A DNA stretch of 64,000 nt, taken from contig JAEKLF010000034.1 of NCBI GenBank assembly GCA_019509985.1, positions 58,910 through 122,909 of the forward strand, read 5' to 3'. Under the pieces are notes generated by a model. That model did not search any database. It saw only the letters and a list, made by a program, of their open reading frames with translations, and was not told where the DNA came from. A program made the position numbers and the translations under genes. Shown one piece after another: positions 9,068-15,430 of this stretch; position 1 is the stretch's first letter, and each line of letters opens with the position of its first letter. This DNA comes from Burkholderiales bacterium. GTDB lineage: Bacteria > Pseudomonadota > Gammaproteobacteria > Burkholderiales > Burkholderiaceae_C.

Positions 9068-9462
9068 GTTTTCAATTCCAGATCCGCGTTTACTGGGAAG
9101 ACACCGATGCCGGCGGCATCGTCTTCTACGCCAACTACCTGAAGTTCTTCGAGCGCGCGCGCACCGAGTGGCTGCGCGCGGCCGGTGTCGAGCAGCATCA
9201 GCTGCGCGAAGCGACCGGCGTCATGTTCGTCGTCGCAGCCACCAGCCTGCGCTACCTGGCGCCCGCCCGGCTCGATGACGTTCTGACCATCACCGTCGAG
9301 CCCGAGCCGGCCGGCAAAGCCAGCCTCGTCGTGCGCCAGCGTGCACTGCGCGGCGACACGCTGCTGGCCGAAGGCGAAATCCGCATCGGCTGCGTACGCG
9401 CCCACGATCTGAAACCCCAACGCCTCCCCGACGCTGTTGTCGCAGCGATCACCTCCGCATGA
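9064..9462 (+). CDS. ybgC: Tol-Pal system acyl-CoA thioesterase YbgC
   Basis: A 132-residue hot-dog fold thioesterase. The N-terminal segment VYWEDTDAGGIVFYANYLKF carries the active-site Asp of the 4-hydroxybenzoyl-CoA thioesterase/YbgC family, followed by FFERARTEWLR. The GTG start at 9064 is embedded in the stop of the aminotransferase, and its own stop overlaps the tolQ start. YbgC is the usual first gene of tol-pal operons and hydrolyses acyl-CoA or acyl-ACP at the inner membrane, probably linked to phospholipid metabolism. Confidence 0.93.
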   Translation: MSFQFQIRVYWEDTDAGGIVFYANYLKFFERARTEWLRAAGVEQHQLREATGVMFVVAATSLRYLAPARLDDVLTITVEPEPAGKASLVVRQRALRGDTLLAEGEIRIGCVRAHDLKPQRLPDAVVAAITSA

Positions 9463-10133
9463 ACCAAGACCTCTCCATCGTCTCCCTGATCCTGCACGCG
9501 AGCTTCGCGGTGCAGCTCGTCATCGCGGGCCTGCTGCTCGTGTCGCTCGCGAGCTGGAGCGTCATCTTCGGCAAGCTCATCGGCCTGGGCCAGATCAAGC
9601 GCCGCAACGACGCCTTCGAGGCCGAGTTCTGGAGCGGCAAGAACCTCAACGACCTCTACCAGTCGGTGGGCAACCGCGCCGACGCCGCGCCGCTGGAGCG
9701 CATCTTCGCGTCCGGCATGCGCGAGTTCCTGAAGTTGCGCGAGAAGCGCGTGACCGACACCAATTCCCTGCTGGACTCGGCCCGCCGCGCGATGCGCGCG
9801 AGCTTCCAGCGTGAGCTCGATGCGATGGAGCACAACCTGTCCTTCCTCGCCTCGGTCGGCTCCGTGTCGCCCTACGTGGGCCTGTTCGGCACCATCTGGG
9901 GCATCATGCACGCCTTCGTCGGCCTGTCCAACCTGACGCAGGTGACGCTGGCCACCGTCGCGCCCGGTATCGCCGAAGCGCTCGTCGCCACGGCCATCGG
10001 CCTGTTCGCCGCCATCCCGGCCGTGCTGGCCTACAACCGCTTCGCACGCCAGATCGACCGCGCCGCGATCACGCTGGAGACCTTCATCGAGGAGTTCTCC
10101 AACATCCTGCAGCGCAACGCATCGCAACACTGA
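9459..10133 (+). CDS. tolQ: Tol-Pal system proton channel protein TolQ
   Basis: A 224-residue MotA/TolQ/ExbB-type inner-membrane protein. One transmembrane helix lies near residues 15-40 and two more near 135-195, the latter with SPYVGLFGTIWGIMHAFVGL and PGIAEALVATAIGLFAAIPA, the family signature that forms the proton pathway with TolR. With TolR it energises TolA to constrict the outer membrane at division. It overlaps ybgC by 4 bases and shares one base with tolR. Confidence 0.96.
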   Translation: MNQDLSIVSLILHASFAVQLVIAGLLLVSLASWSVIFGKLIGLGQIKRRNDAFEAEFWSGKNLNDLYQSVGNRADAAPLERIFASGMREFLKLREKRVTDTNSLLDSARRAMRASFQRELDAMEHNLSFLASVGSVSPYVGLFGTIWGIMHAFVGLSNLTQVTLATVAPGIAEALVATAIGLFAAIPAVLAYNRFARQIDRAAITLETFIEEFSNILQRNASQH

Positions 10134-10567
10134 TGGCTGCCGTTTCCTCACGGGGCGGCCGCCGGCGCCGCACGATGAATGAGATCAACATGGTGCCGTT
10201 CATCGACGTCATGCTGGTGCTGCTCATCATCTTCATGGTCAGCGCACCGCTGATCACCACCGGCCTCGTCGACCTGCCCAGCGTGGGCAAGAGCCGCCAG
10301 CAGCCCGAGCATGTCATCCAGGTCATCGTCGGCACCGACGAGAAGCTCAAGATCAAGGTCGACCAGCTCGAGCCCGAATCCATCCCGGTGAATCGCCTGG
10401 CCGAGCGGGTCAAGAAGGCACAAGGCAAGGACGCGACCAGCCCGGTCGTCATCTCGGCCGACAAGGCCGTCAAGTACGAGGCCGTCGTACAGGTCATGGA
10501 CGTGCTGCAGCGCGCCGGCATCCAGCGCGTCGGCCTCGCCGTGAAGAGCGGCGCCGCCAGCCACTGA
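10133..10567 (+). CDS. tolR: Tol-Pal system protein TolR
   Basis: A 144-residue ExbD/TolR family protein. After a basic N-terminus, NEINMVPFIDVMLVLLIIFM is the single transmembrane helix with the conserved proton-carrying Asp. The remaining periplasmic domain (about residues 45-144) matches TolR, with VVISADKAVKYEAVVQVMD near the end. It acts with TolQ as the proton-driven stator that powers TolA. Start and stop codons are shared with tolQ and tolA (TGATG junctions), indicating coupled translation. Confidence 0.95.
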   Translation: MAAVSSRGGRRRRTMNEINMVPFIDVMLVLLIIFMVSAPLITTGLVDLPSVGKSRQQPEHVIQVIVGTDEKLKIKVDQLEPESIPVNRLAERVKKAQGKDATSPVVISADKAVKYEAVVQVMDVLQRAGIQRVGLAVKSGAASH

Positions 10568-11448
10568 TGAGCTCCGCCGCCCTGCGCCCTCCCGAGGCGG
10601 CCGGCATCGGCCGCGGGCTCTTCTTTGCGCTGCTCGCGCACGGCCTGCTGATCCTGGCGCTCAGCTATGGCCTGAACTGGCACAGCGACTCATCGCCCGC
10701 CTTCGAGGCCGAACTGTGGTCGGCCGTGCCCCAGGTCGCGGCGCCCCGCGAGGAAGCGCCGCCGGAACCCGAGCCCGAGCCCCCCAGGCCCGACTTGAAG
10801 GCCCAGCAACGCGCCGCTGAGGAAGAGGCCGCCGAGCAGCGCGAGGCCGAGATCGCCATCGCCAAGGCACGCAAGCTCAAGGAAGACAAGGCCCGCGACG
10901 AAGCCGCCAAGCTGGAGCGCGACAAAGCGGCCAAGGAGAAGGAAGCCAAGGACAAGGCCGCGAAGGAGAAGGCGGCCAAGGAAGAGCAGGACCGCAAGAA
11001 AGACAAGGCTGCAAAGGACGCCAAAGAGGCCAAGGACGCCAAAGAGGCCAAGGACGCCAAGGAGGCCAAGGACGCCGACGCCCGCCGCGAGGCGCAGCGC
11101 CAGGAGAACCTGCGCCGCATCCAGGGCATGGCCGGTGGCACGCCGGGCTCCACCGGCGCGGCGGCGCAGAACTCCGCGCCCTCGGCCGGCTATGCGGGCC
11201 GCATCAAGGCGCGCATCAGGCCGCTGATCATCTACGCCGACGACGGCGCAGCCAACCCGACGGCCGAGGTGCAGGTGACGCTGGGCCCCGACGGCCGCAT
11301 CCTCGGCACCAGGGTGCTCAAGGCCAGCGGCGATGCCGACTGGGACCGCGCCGTGCTGCGCGCCATCGACAAGGCGGAGATGCTGCCGCGCGATGTCGAC
11401 GGCCGCGTGCCGCCGGTGCTCGTGATCAGTTTCCGCCCACGCGAATGA
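10567..11448 (+). CDS. tolA: Cell envelope integrity protein TolA
   Basis: A 293-residue protein with TolA architecture. One transmembrane helix lies near residues 18-38 (GLFFALLAHGLLILALSYGL). A long Lys/Ala/Glu/Asp-rich periplasmic coiled coil spans about 60-185, and a C-terminal TonB/TolA-like domain (about 200-293) includes AEVQVTLGPDGRILGTRVLK and WDRAVLRAIDKAEMLP. TolA spans the periplasm to contact Pal/TolB and outer-membrane proteins. The helix contains a DNA tandem repeat (11017-11070). Its end overlaps the end of the convergent doxX-like gene by 23 bases. tolB, pal and cpoB do not follow. Confidence 0.93.
   Translation: MSSAALRPPEAAGIGRGLFFALLAHGLLILALSYGLNWHSDSSPAFEAELWSAVPQVAAPREEAPPEPEPEPPRPDLKAQQRAAEEEAAEQREAEIAIAKARKLKEDKARDEAAKLERDKAAKEKEAKDKAAKEKAAKEEQDRKKDKAAKDAKEAKDAKEAKDAKEAKDADARREAQRQENLRRIQGMAGGTPGSTGAAAQNSAPSAGYAGRIKARIRPLIIYADDGAANPTAEVQVTLGPDGRILGTRVLKASGDADWDRAVLRAIDKAEMLPRDVDGRVPPVLVISFRPRE
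11017..11070 (+). repeat. 18-bp tandem repeat in tolA
   Basis: Three head-to-tail copies of an 18-base unit (GACGCCAAAGAGGCCAAG, the third with one A-to-G change) followed by a partial copy (GACGCC). Each unit encodes DAKEAK in the TolA coiled coil. The unit is a multiple of three, so gain or loss of copies would change only the length of the helical rod. Confidence 0.9.
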
Positions 11449-11914
11449 AGCGGTCGACCGACCAGCGGCCCGAACCCCACAGCGCGATGGCCACGGCCAG
11501 CACGCCCCACAGCACGTGCTGCACCTCGCCGGCGGCGGAGAGGTCTTCTGCCGGCAGCGAAAGCGCCGCCATCAGGTTGACGGCAAACAGCCCCACGCCG
11601 GCGAAGCGGCCAGCCAGGCCGAGCACCAGCAACACGGGTATCACCAGCTCACCCGCCGTGCCCATATAGGCCGCCAGCGCCGGCGGCAGCAGCGGCACCT
11701 GGTAATAGTCGTTGAACAGGGCCAGCGTGGACGACCAGTCGCGCAGCTTGGTCAGGCCCGACATGAAGAAGATCTTGGCCACGTACAGCCGTGCGGCCAG
11801 CAATGCCAGCGACTGCAGATGGCTGACCAGCGTGTCCAGCGGCGCCGGCAGACGGGTGGGCTGCAGGCCCGGGTCGGTGAAGGCGCGCAGCGTGGCGGAG
11901 ATCAGAGCTTTCAT
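11426..11914 (-). CDS. DoxX family membrane protein of the bufferin/Hvf locus
   Basis: A 162-residue DoxX-family protein with about four hydrophobic segments. LALLAARLYVAKIFFMSGLTKLRDW is broken by the conserved F(M)SG.TK element, and GELVIPVLLVLGLAGRFAGV matches the E-x3-P-x3-V-x-G-hydrophobic DoxX pattern. Its ATG at 11914 overlaps the stop of the DUF2063 gene (ATGA), so it is the last gene of the DUF2282-DUF692-DUF2063-DoxX operon. DoxX proteins accompany many bufferin loci (called HvfD or BufD in related systems); their role is unproven, possibly membrane redox or transport. Its tail overlaps tolA on the opposite strand. Confidence 0.85.
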   Translation of the reverse strand: MKALISATLRAFTDPGLQPTRLPAPLDTLVSHLQSLALLAARLYVAKIFFMSGLTKLRDWSSTLALFNDYYQVPLLPPALAAYMGTAGELVIPVLLVLGLAGRFAGVGLFAVNLMAALSLPAEDLSAAGEVQHVLWGVLAVAIALWGSGRWSVDRFIRVGGN

Positions 11915-12609
11915 GGTGTCGTGGTCCTGGTGGAGGGTGTCGACCTGACGCCTTGCAGCCAGGTGCTTTGCAACGCGGCTTGCAGCCACGCGCCGAAGTC
12001 GAAGTCGGCTTCAGACGCAGAACCTTTCACTTCGGCGCCGGCCAGCGCGTCGGCAAGATTCACGCCGTCCAGCAGCGCCCGAACGAAGGCGGCTTCGGCC
12101 GCCGGGATCGCCTGAAATTGGCCGCGCCAGCCCTGGCGCCAGACGAGCAGTGGTCCGTCCTGCTGCGCGAGCAGCGCAACGCCGGGCCGCAGCTGCAGCC
12201 ACAAGCCGTCCGGTGACGTGTTGCCGAGCAGCGCCAGCGAGTCAATCTCCAGCTCGACGTCCGCGGCGCGTTCGGCCAGGTGCAGCGCCCAGTCAAGCCG
12301 CGCCAGATCGGGCAGGCCGGAGTCCATGCCGGCGCGCTCCAGTAAAAAACCTTCGAGCGCCCCGCCCCATTGCGCCAGGTCACCGCGCTCGGGCGGATGA
12401 CGGCGCCAGAAGCTCCCCGCCAGTTTGGCGAACTCGGCCTCGCCGAGTTCTTCGCGCAGGCGCACAAAGGGCACGGCCAGCGCTTGGGCCGACAGCGCCT
12501 GCAGGTTGCCGCGATAGGCCGAAAGGCCGCGCGCGCCGCCGGTCAGCTCAGGGGGCACCTCGCCGCGGCCCAGCAGCGCGTCGACAAGGGCCTGCTGCTC
12601 GGCCTTCAT
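11911..12609 (-). CDS. hvfC: DUF2063 (HvfC/BufC-type) partner protein
   Basis: A 232-residue protein. The N-terminal helical segment ([14 protein letters not shown]...[14 protein letters not shown]) and the [19 protein letters not shown] element are typical of DUF2063 (putative DNA-binding domain in databases). These proteins act as partners or recognition subunits of DUF692/MNIO enzymes and bind the precursor peptide; the DNA-binding label is probably misleading. The ATG at 12609 overlaps the end of the DUF692 gene, as in other bufferin operons. The C-terminal half resembles HvfC proteins but has no motif that I can assign residue by residue. Confidence 0.85.
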   Translation of the reverse strand: MKAEQQALVDALLGRGEVPPELTGGARGLSAYRGNLQALSAQALAVPFVRLREELGEAEFAKLAGSFWRRHPPERGDLAQWGGALEGFLLERAGMDSGLPDLARLDWALHLAERAADVELEIDSLALLGNTSPDGLWLQLRPGVALLAQQDGPLLVWRQGWRGQFQAIPAAEAAFVRALLDGVNLADALAGAEVKGSASEADFDFGAWLQAALQSTWLQGVRSTPSTRTTTP

Positions 12610-13457
12610 GGCTGCAGCGCCCGCGCCCGCTCGGCTTCGGCGAGCAGCGTGTCCAGTTCGGGCAAGGCCGTGTCCCATTCGATCAGCGTCGGGACAGGCC
12701 CCAGGCGCCGCAGCGCGTGTTCATAGACGCGCCAGACCTCTTCGCGAACGCGGCTGCCGTGGTCGTCGATGACGAGGCCGTCGTCCCGTTCGCAATGCCC
12801 GGCCAGATGGATCTCGCCGACGCTGTCGGGTCGGATCGCGTCGACCCAGCGCATGGCTTCGCGGGCCGCCTCATCCGGCGCGTGGCCAGCGTTGCGTGCG
12901 TTGACGAAGAGGTTGTTGACGTCCAGCAGCAGCCCGCAGCCCGTGCGCCGCGTCAGCTCGTTGAAGAACTCGGGTTCGGCCAGCGTGTCGCCGGCCCAGC
13001 CGACATAGGCGCTGATGTTCTCGACCAGCATGCGCCGGCCGAGGCGCTGCTGCACCTGGTCGACATGACGGGCCAGCAGTGCCAGCGATTCATCCGTGAA
13101 AGGGATGGGCAGCAGGTCGGCCGCATGCAGGCCCGAGCCAACGCGCGCGAAGCAGGCGTGGTCGGAAACCCAGTTGGGCTGCACGCGCTCGACCAGCCGT
13201 GCGAGCCGGTCGAGGTGCCAGGCATCCAGGCCGCAGGCGGAGCCCAGCGCCAGGCCGACGCCGTGCAGGCTGACGCGGTAGGCCTCGCGGCCGGCGTCCA
13301 GCACGGCCAGCGTCGCGCCGCCGTCGGCGAAGAAGTTCTCGGAGTGGACCTCGATGAAACCGAGGTCGGGGCGCTGCTCCAGCAGCGTCTCGTAATGCGG
13401 CTGGCGCCAGCCGATCCCGATGGGAGCGGCCGGCGCCAAGGGGGAAGCAGCGGGCAA
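12606..13457 (-). CDS. hvfB: DUF692 multinuclear non-heme iron oxidative enzyme (MNIO), HvfB/BufB-type
   Basis: A 283-residue TIM-barrel enzyme of the DUF692/UPF0276 family. Motifs include [13 protein letters not shown] near the N-terminus, IEVHSENFF (residues 35-43), [45 protein letters not shown] and EIHLAGH. These acidic residues and histidines place the multi-iron centre. Family members (MbnB, HvfB, BufB) rewrite cysteines of a precursor peptide into oxazolone/thioamide or thiooxazole groups that chelate copper. It lies 3 bases after the DUF2282 precursor gene, which identifies its likely substrate. Confidence 0.92.
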   Translation of the reverse strand: MPAASPLAPAAPIGIGWRQPHYETLLEQRPDLGFIEVHSENFFADGGATLAVLDAGREAYRVSLHGVGLALGSACGLDAWHLDRLARLVERVQPNWVSDHACFARVGSGLHAADLLPIPFTDESLALLARHVDQVQQRLGRRMLVENISAYVGWAGDTLAEPEFFNELTRRTGCGLLLDVNNLFVNARNAGHAPDEAAREAMRWVDAIRPDSVGEIHLAGHCERDDGLVIDDHGSRVREEVWRVYEHALRRLGPVPTLIEWDTALPELDTLLAEAERARALQP

Positions 13458-13460
13458 GGC

Positions 13461-13736
13461 CTACTTCTTCATCTTGGCCTTGGCCTCGTCGGCCGTCGTG
13501 CCGCCGGCAGACTTGCAGCTGCCCTTGGCCACGTACTTCCACTCGTCGACGCCGTTGTCCACCTTGGACAGGCCGGCGCAGGAGTGGCTGCCGCTGAGAT
13601 TGGCACAGTCGTTCTGGCCCGACTTGGCGATGCCGAAGCACTTTTCCTTGGACTTGTCCTGGGCTTGCGCCTGGGCCACGAGGCCGAGGGACAGGGCGGC
13701 GGCAAGGGCCGAGGACACGAGGGCTTGGGTCTTCAT
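13461..13736 (-). CDS. hvfA: DUF2282 bufferin-type precursor peptide (HvfA/BufA1-like)
   Basis: A 91-residue secreted precursor. A Sec signal peptide (MKTQALVSSALAAALSLGLV, cleavage after about residue 25, AQA) precedes a short mature region. Its four cysteines stand in family contexts: EKCFG (Cys33), QNDCAN (Cys44), GSHSCAG (Cys53) and KGSCK (Cys74), with DEWKYVAKG between the last two. This is the DUF2282 pattern whose core cysteines are modified by MNIO enzymes in bufferins and in Haemophilus HvfA. The ATG at 13736 follows a GGAG ribosome-binding site; further upstream in-frame codons would spoil the signal peptide. It is the first gene of the operon, divergent from the sigma factor. Confidence 0.92.
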   Translation of the reverse strand: MKTQALVSSALAAALSLGLVAQAQAQDKSKEKCFGIAKSGQNDCANLSGSHSCAGLSKVDNGVDEWKYVAKGSCKSAGGTTADEAKAKMKK

Positions 13737-13848
13737 GGACAGGTCTCCAAAGGGTTGGGGGTTGGAAGGCGACCGATGATGCGGTGGCGAGACCGAAGTC
13801 GCAAGACGTCGCCGAGTCCTTACACTGCCCGCCGATTTCCTCATCGTC
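13737..13848 (+). promoter_or_regulatory. Divergent control region between the DUF2282 operon and sigma factor gene
   Basis: This 112-base gap separates the start of the precursor-peptide gene (minus strand) and the sigma factor gene (plus strand), and must hold both promoters. A TTTGGAG ribosome-binding site for the precursor lies next to 13737. A TACACT hexamer near 13820 is a possible -10 for the sigma gene, but no convincing -35 is visible. If the sigma factor controls this locus, its recognition element should be here. Confidence 0.5.
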
Positions 13849-14430
13849 ATGACCGCTGCACCAGATTACTGTCGCCAGATCGAAGCCCTGCGCCCGGCCC
13901 TGCTGAAGTACGCGCGGTTGCAGCTGCGCAACCCCGCGTGGGCCGAGGACGCCGTCTCCGACACGCTGCTGGCCGCGCTGGAAAAGCCCCAGTCCTTCGG
14001 CGGCGGCAGCCAGCTCAAGACCTGGATGATCGGCATCCTCAAGCACAAGCTGGTCGACCAGATCCGCAAGAACAGCCGCGAGCTGTCGACGACGGCGACC
14101 AGCGACGACGGCGAGGACCTGGACGAGCTGCTGTTCGCCAGCGATGGCCACTGGCGCGAAGCCCAGCACGACTGGGGCAATCCGGAGGATGTGCTGCGTC
14201 AGGTGGACTTCATGAAGGTGCTGGAGGCTTGCGTCGAAAAGCTGCCGGGCCAGCAGGGGCGGCTCTTCATGATGCGCGAATGGCTAGAGCTGGAGTCCGA
14301 CGAGATCTGTAAGGAACTCGCGATCACGCCGACGAATTTGTGGGTCATGCTGCACCGGGCCCGGCTGAGGCTGCGGGACTGCCTGCAGGACGGCTGGTTC
14401 CAGGCGGCGCCCGCTGGAGGAGCGTCTTGA
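13849..14430 (+). CDS. ECF-type RNA polymerase sigma factor linked to the bufferin locus
   Basis: A 193-residue group 4 sigma factor. Region 2 spans about residues 10-85 (LRPALLKYARLQLRNPAWAE, then KTWMIGILKHKLVDQIRKNS, which melts and reads the -10). Region 4 spans about 125-180 (VEKLPGQQGRLFMMREWLEL and CKELAITPTNLWVMLHRARL, the helix-turn-helix for the -35). It resembles sigma factors that sit beside DUF2282/DUF692 operons, such as SigF of Caulobacter. It is divergent from the precursor gene and overlaps the anti-sigma gene at TTGA, so the pair is translationally coupled. Confidence 0.9.
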   Translation: MTAAPDYCRQIEALRPALLKYARLQLRNPAWAEDAVSDTLLAALEKPQSFGGGSQLKTWMIGILKHKLVDQIRKNSRELSTTATSDDGEDLDELLFASDGHWREAQHDWGNPEDVLRQVDFMKVLEACVEKLPGQQGRLFMMREWLELESDEICKELAITPTNLWVMLHRARLRLRDCLQDGWFQAAPAGGAS

Positions 14431-14621
14431 TCAAACTGAAGATCACCTGTCGGGAGGCCACGCAGATCACTCTGCAGGCCGAGGACCGCAGCGTGCCGCT
14501 GGCCGAGCGCCTGTCGCTGCGCCTGCACCACCGCATCTGCACCAACTGCCGCCGCTTTGCGCGCCAGGTGCAGCTGATGCGCCAGGCCAGCGCGCGCTGG
14601 CGTCGGTACAGCGAGGAGTGA
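14427..14621 (+). CDS. Zinc-finger (zf-HC2) anti-sigma factor-like protein
   Basis: A 64-residue protein starting at TTG 14427, within the stop of the sigma gene and behind GGAGG at 14416-14420. It contains TCREAT near the N-terminus and HHRICTNCRRF, together making the His-x3-Cys-x2-Cys zinc-binding anti-sigma (ZAS) motif. There is no transmembrane helix, so it would be a soluble anti-sigma factor, plausibly redox- or metal-sensitive through its zinc thiolates. Its stop codon directly abuts the stop of the convergent pcp gene. Confidence 0.85.
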   Translation: MIKLKITCREATQITLQAEDRSVPLAERLSLRLHHRICTNCRRFARQVQLMRQASARWRRYSEE

Positions 14622-15275
14622 TCAGCTGGTCGGCGCGCCTTCGTCAGGCGGCGCCGGCACCTGTGATTCGTCGCCAGCCAGCGCGACGGCGATGGCCAGC
14701 TTGATGGCATCGATCTGCGCGCTCAGGCCCATGCTGGGCACGGCCGGCTGCGCACGCGCGGCCTGCTCGGGCAGGGCTGGCACGTGGATGAAACCGCTCT
14801 TCATGTCGCGGCCGGCAAGCTGGTGCTGCAGTTCGAAGAACACCTGGTTGCAGACGAAGGCGCCGGCCGAAAGCGACAAGCCGGCGGGATGGCCGGCGGC
14901 GCGCAGCGCATTGCGCATGGCCTTGATGGGCAGCGTGGAGAAATAGGCCGCCGGCGCATCGGCGCGCACGGGCGTGTCTTGCGGGCGCTCGCCGGCGTTG
15001 TCGGGGATGCGCGCATCGATCAGGTTCACGGCGACGCGCTCGATGGAGATCTCGGCGCGGCCGCTGGCCAGCCCAAGGGCGATGACGACCTTGGGCCGGA
15101 TCACGGACAGCGCATCGGCCAGAGCACGCGGCGCGCCACCGAAGGTGGTTGGCAGGCAGCGCGCCTGCACGGTCGCGCCGGCAATGATCTGGCCGTGCAG
15201 CGAACGCGCCACTTCCCAGGACGGGTTGATGGCTTCGCCGCCGAAGGGCTCGAAGCCGGTGAGCAGGATGTTCAT
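14622..15275 (-). CDS. pcp: Pyroglutamyl-peptidase I (pyrrolidone-carboxylate peptidase)
   Basis: A 217-residue peptidase of family C15 that removes N-terminal pyroglutamate from peptides. The N-terminal NILLTGFEPFGGEAINPSWE is the first family signature. The catalytic triad is visible as Glu in the RAEISIERVAVN region, Cys in GAFVCNQVFFEL, and His in SGFIHVPALPEQ. The ATG at 15275 begins MNILLTGFEPF, exactly where the family starts. It is a single gene, convergent with the anti-sigma gene and divergent from the pilus ATPase gene. Confidence 0.92.
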   Translation of the reverse strand: MNILLTGFEPFGGEAINPSWEVARSLHGQIIAGATVQARCLPTTFGGAPRALADALSVIRPKVVIALGLASGRAEISIERVAVNLIDARIPDNAGERPQDTPVRADAPAAYFSTLPIKAMRNALRAAGHPAGLSLSAGAFVCNQVFFELQHQLAGRDMKSGFIHVPALPEQAARAQPAVPSMGLSAQIDAIKLAIAVALAGDESQVPAPPDEGAPTS

Positions 15276-15430
15276 GCCGCCATTGTCCCGAACTGCCATG
15301 TGCCCCGCTGTGGCGGTTGCCACAAATGGCCGCATCCTCGCCGCGTCTGCCGCGTATCCCCGGGGCTATTCGAGGCCAGCGGGCCCGCCGCAGCCCTACA
15401 TAATCAACGGCAACCTCGTCCAGCCCACCC

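Noticed and set aside
11017..11070. CRISPR-like array
   Set aside because: Repeats are contiguous without spacers and encode part of TolA.
12150..14312. Long plus-strand open frame across the bufferin operon and sigma gene
   Set aside because: It runs antisense to three well-recognised genes and out of frame with the sigma gene, and shows no conserved segments.
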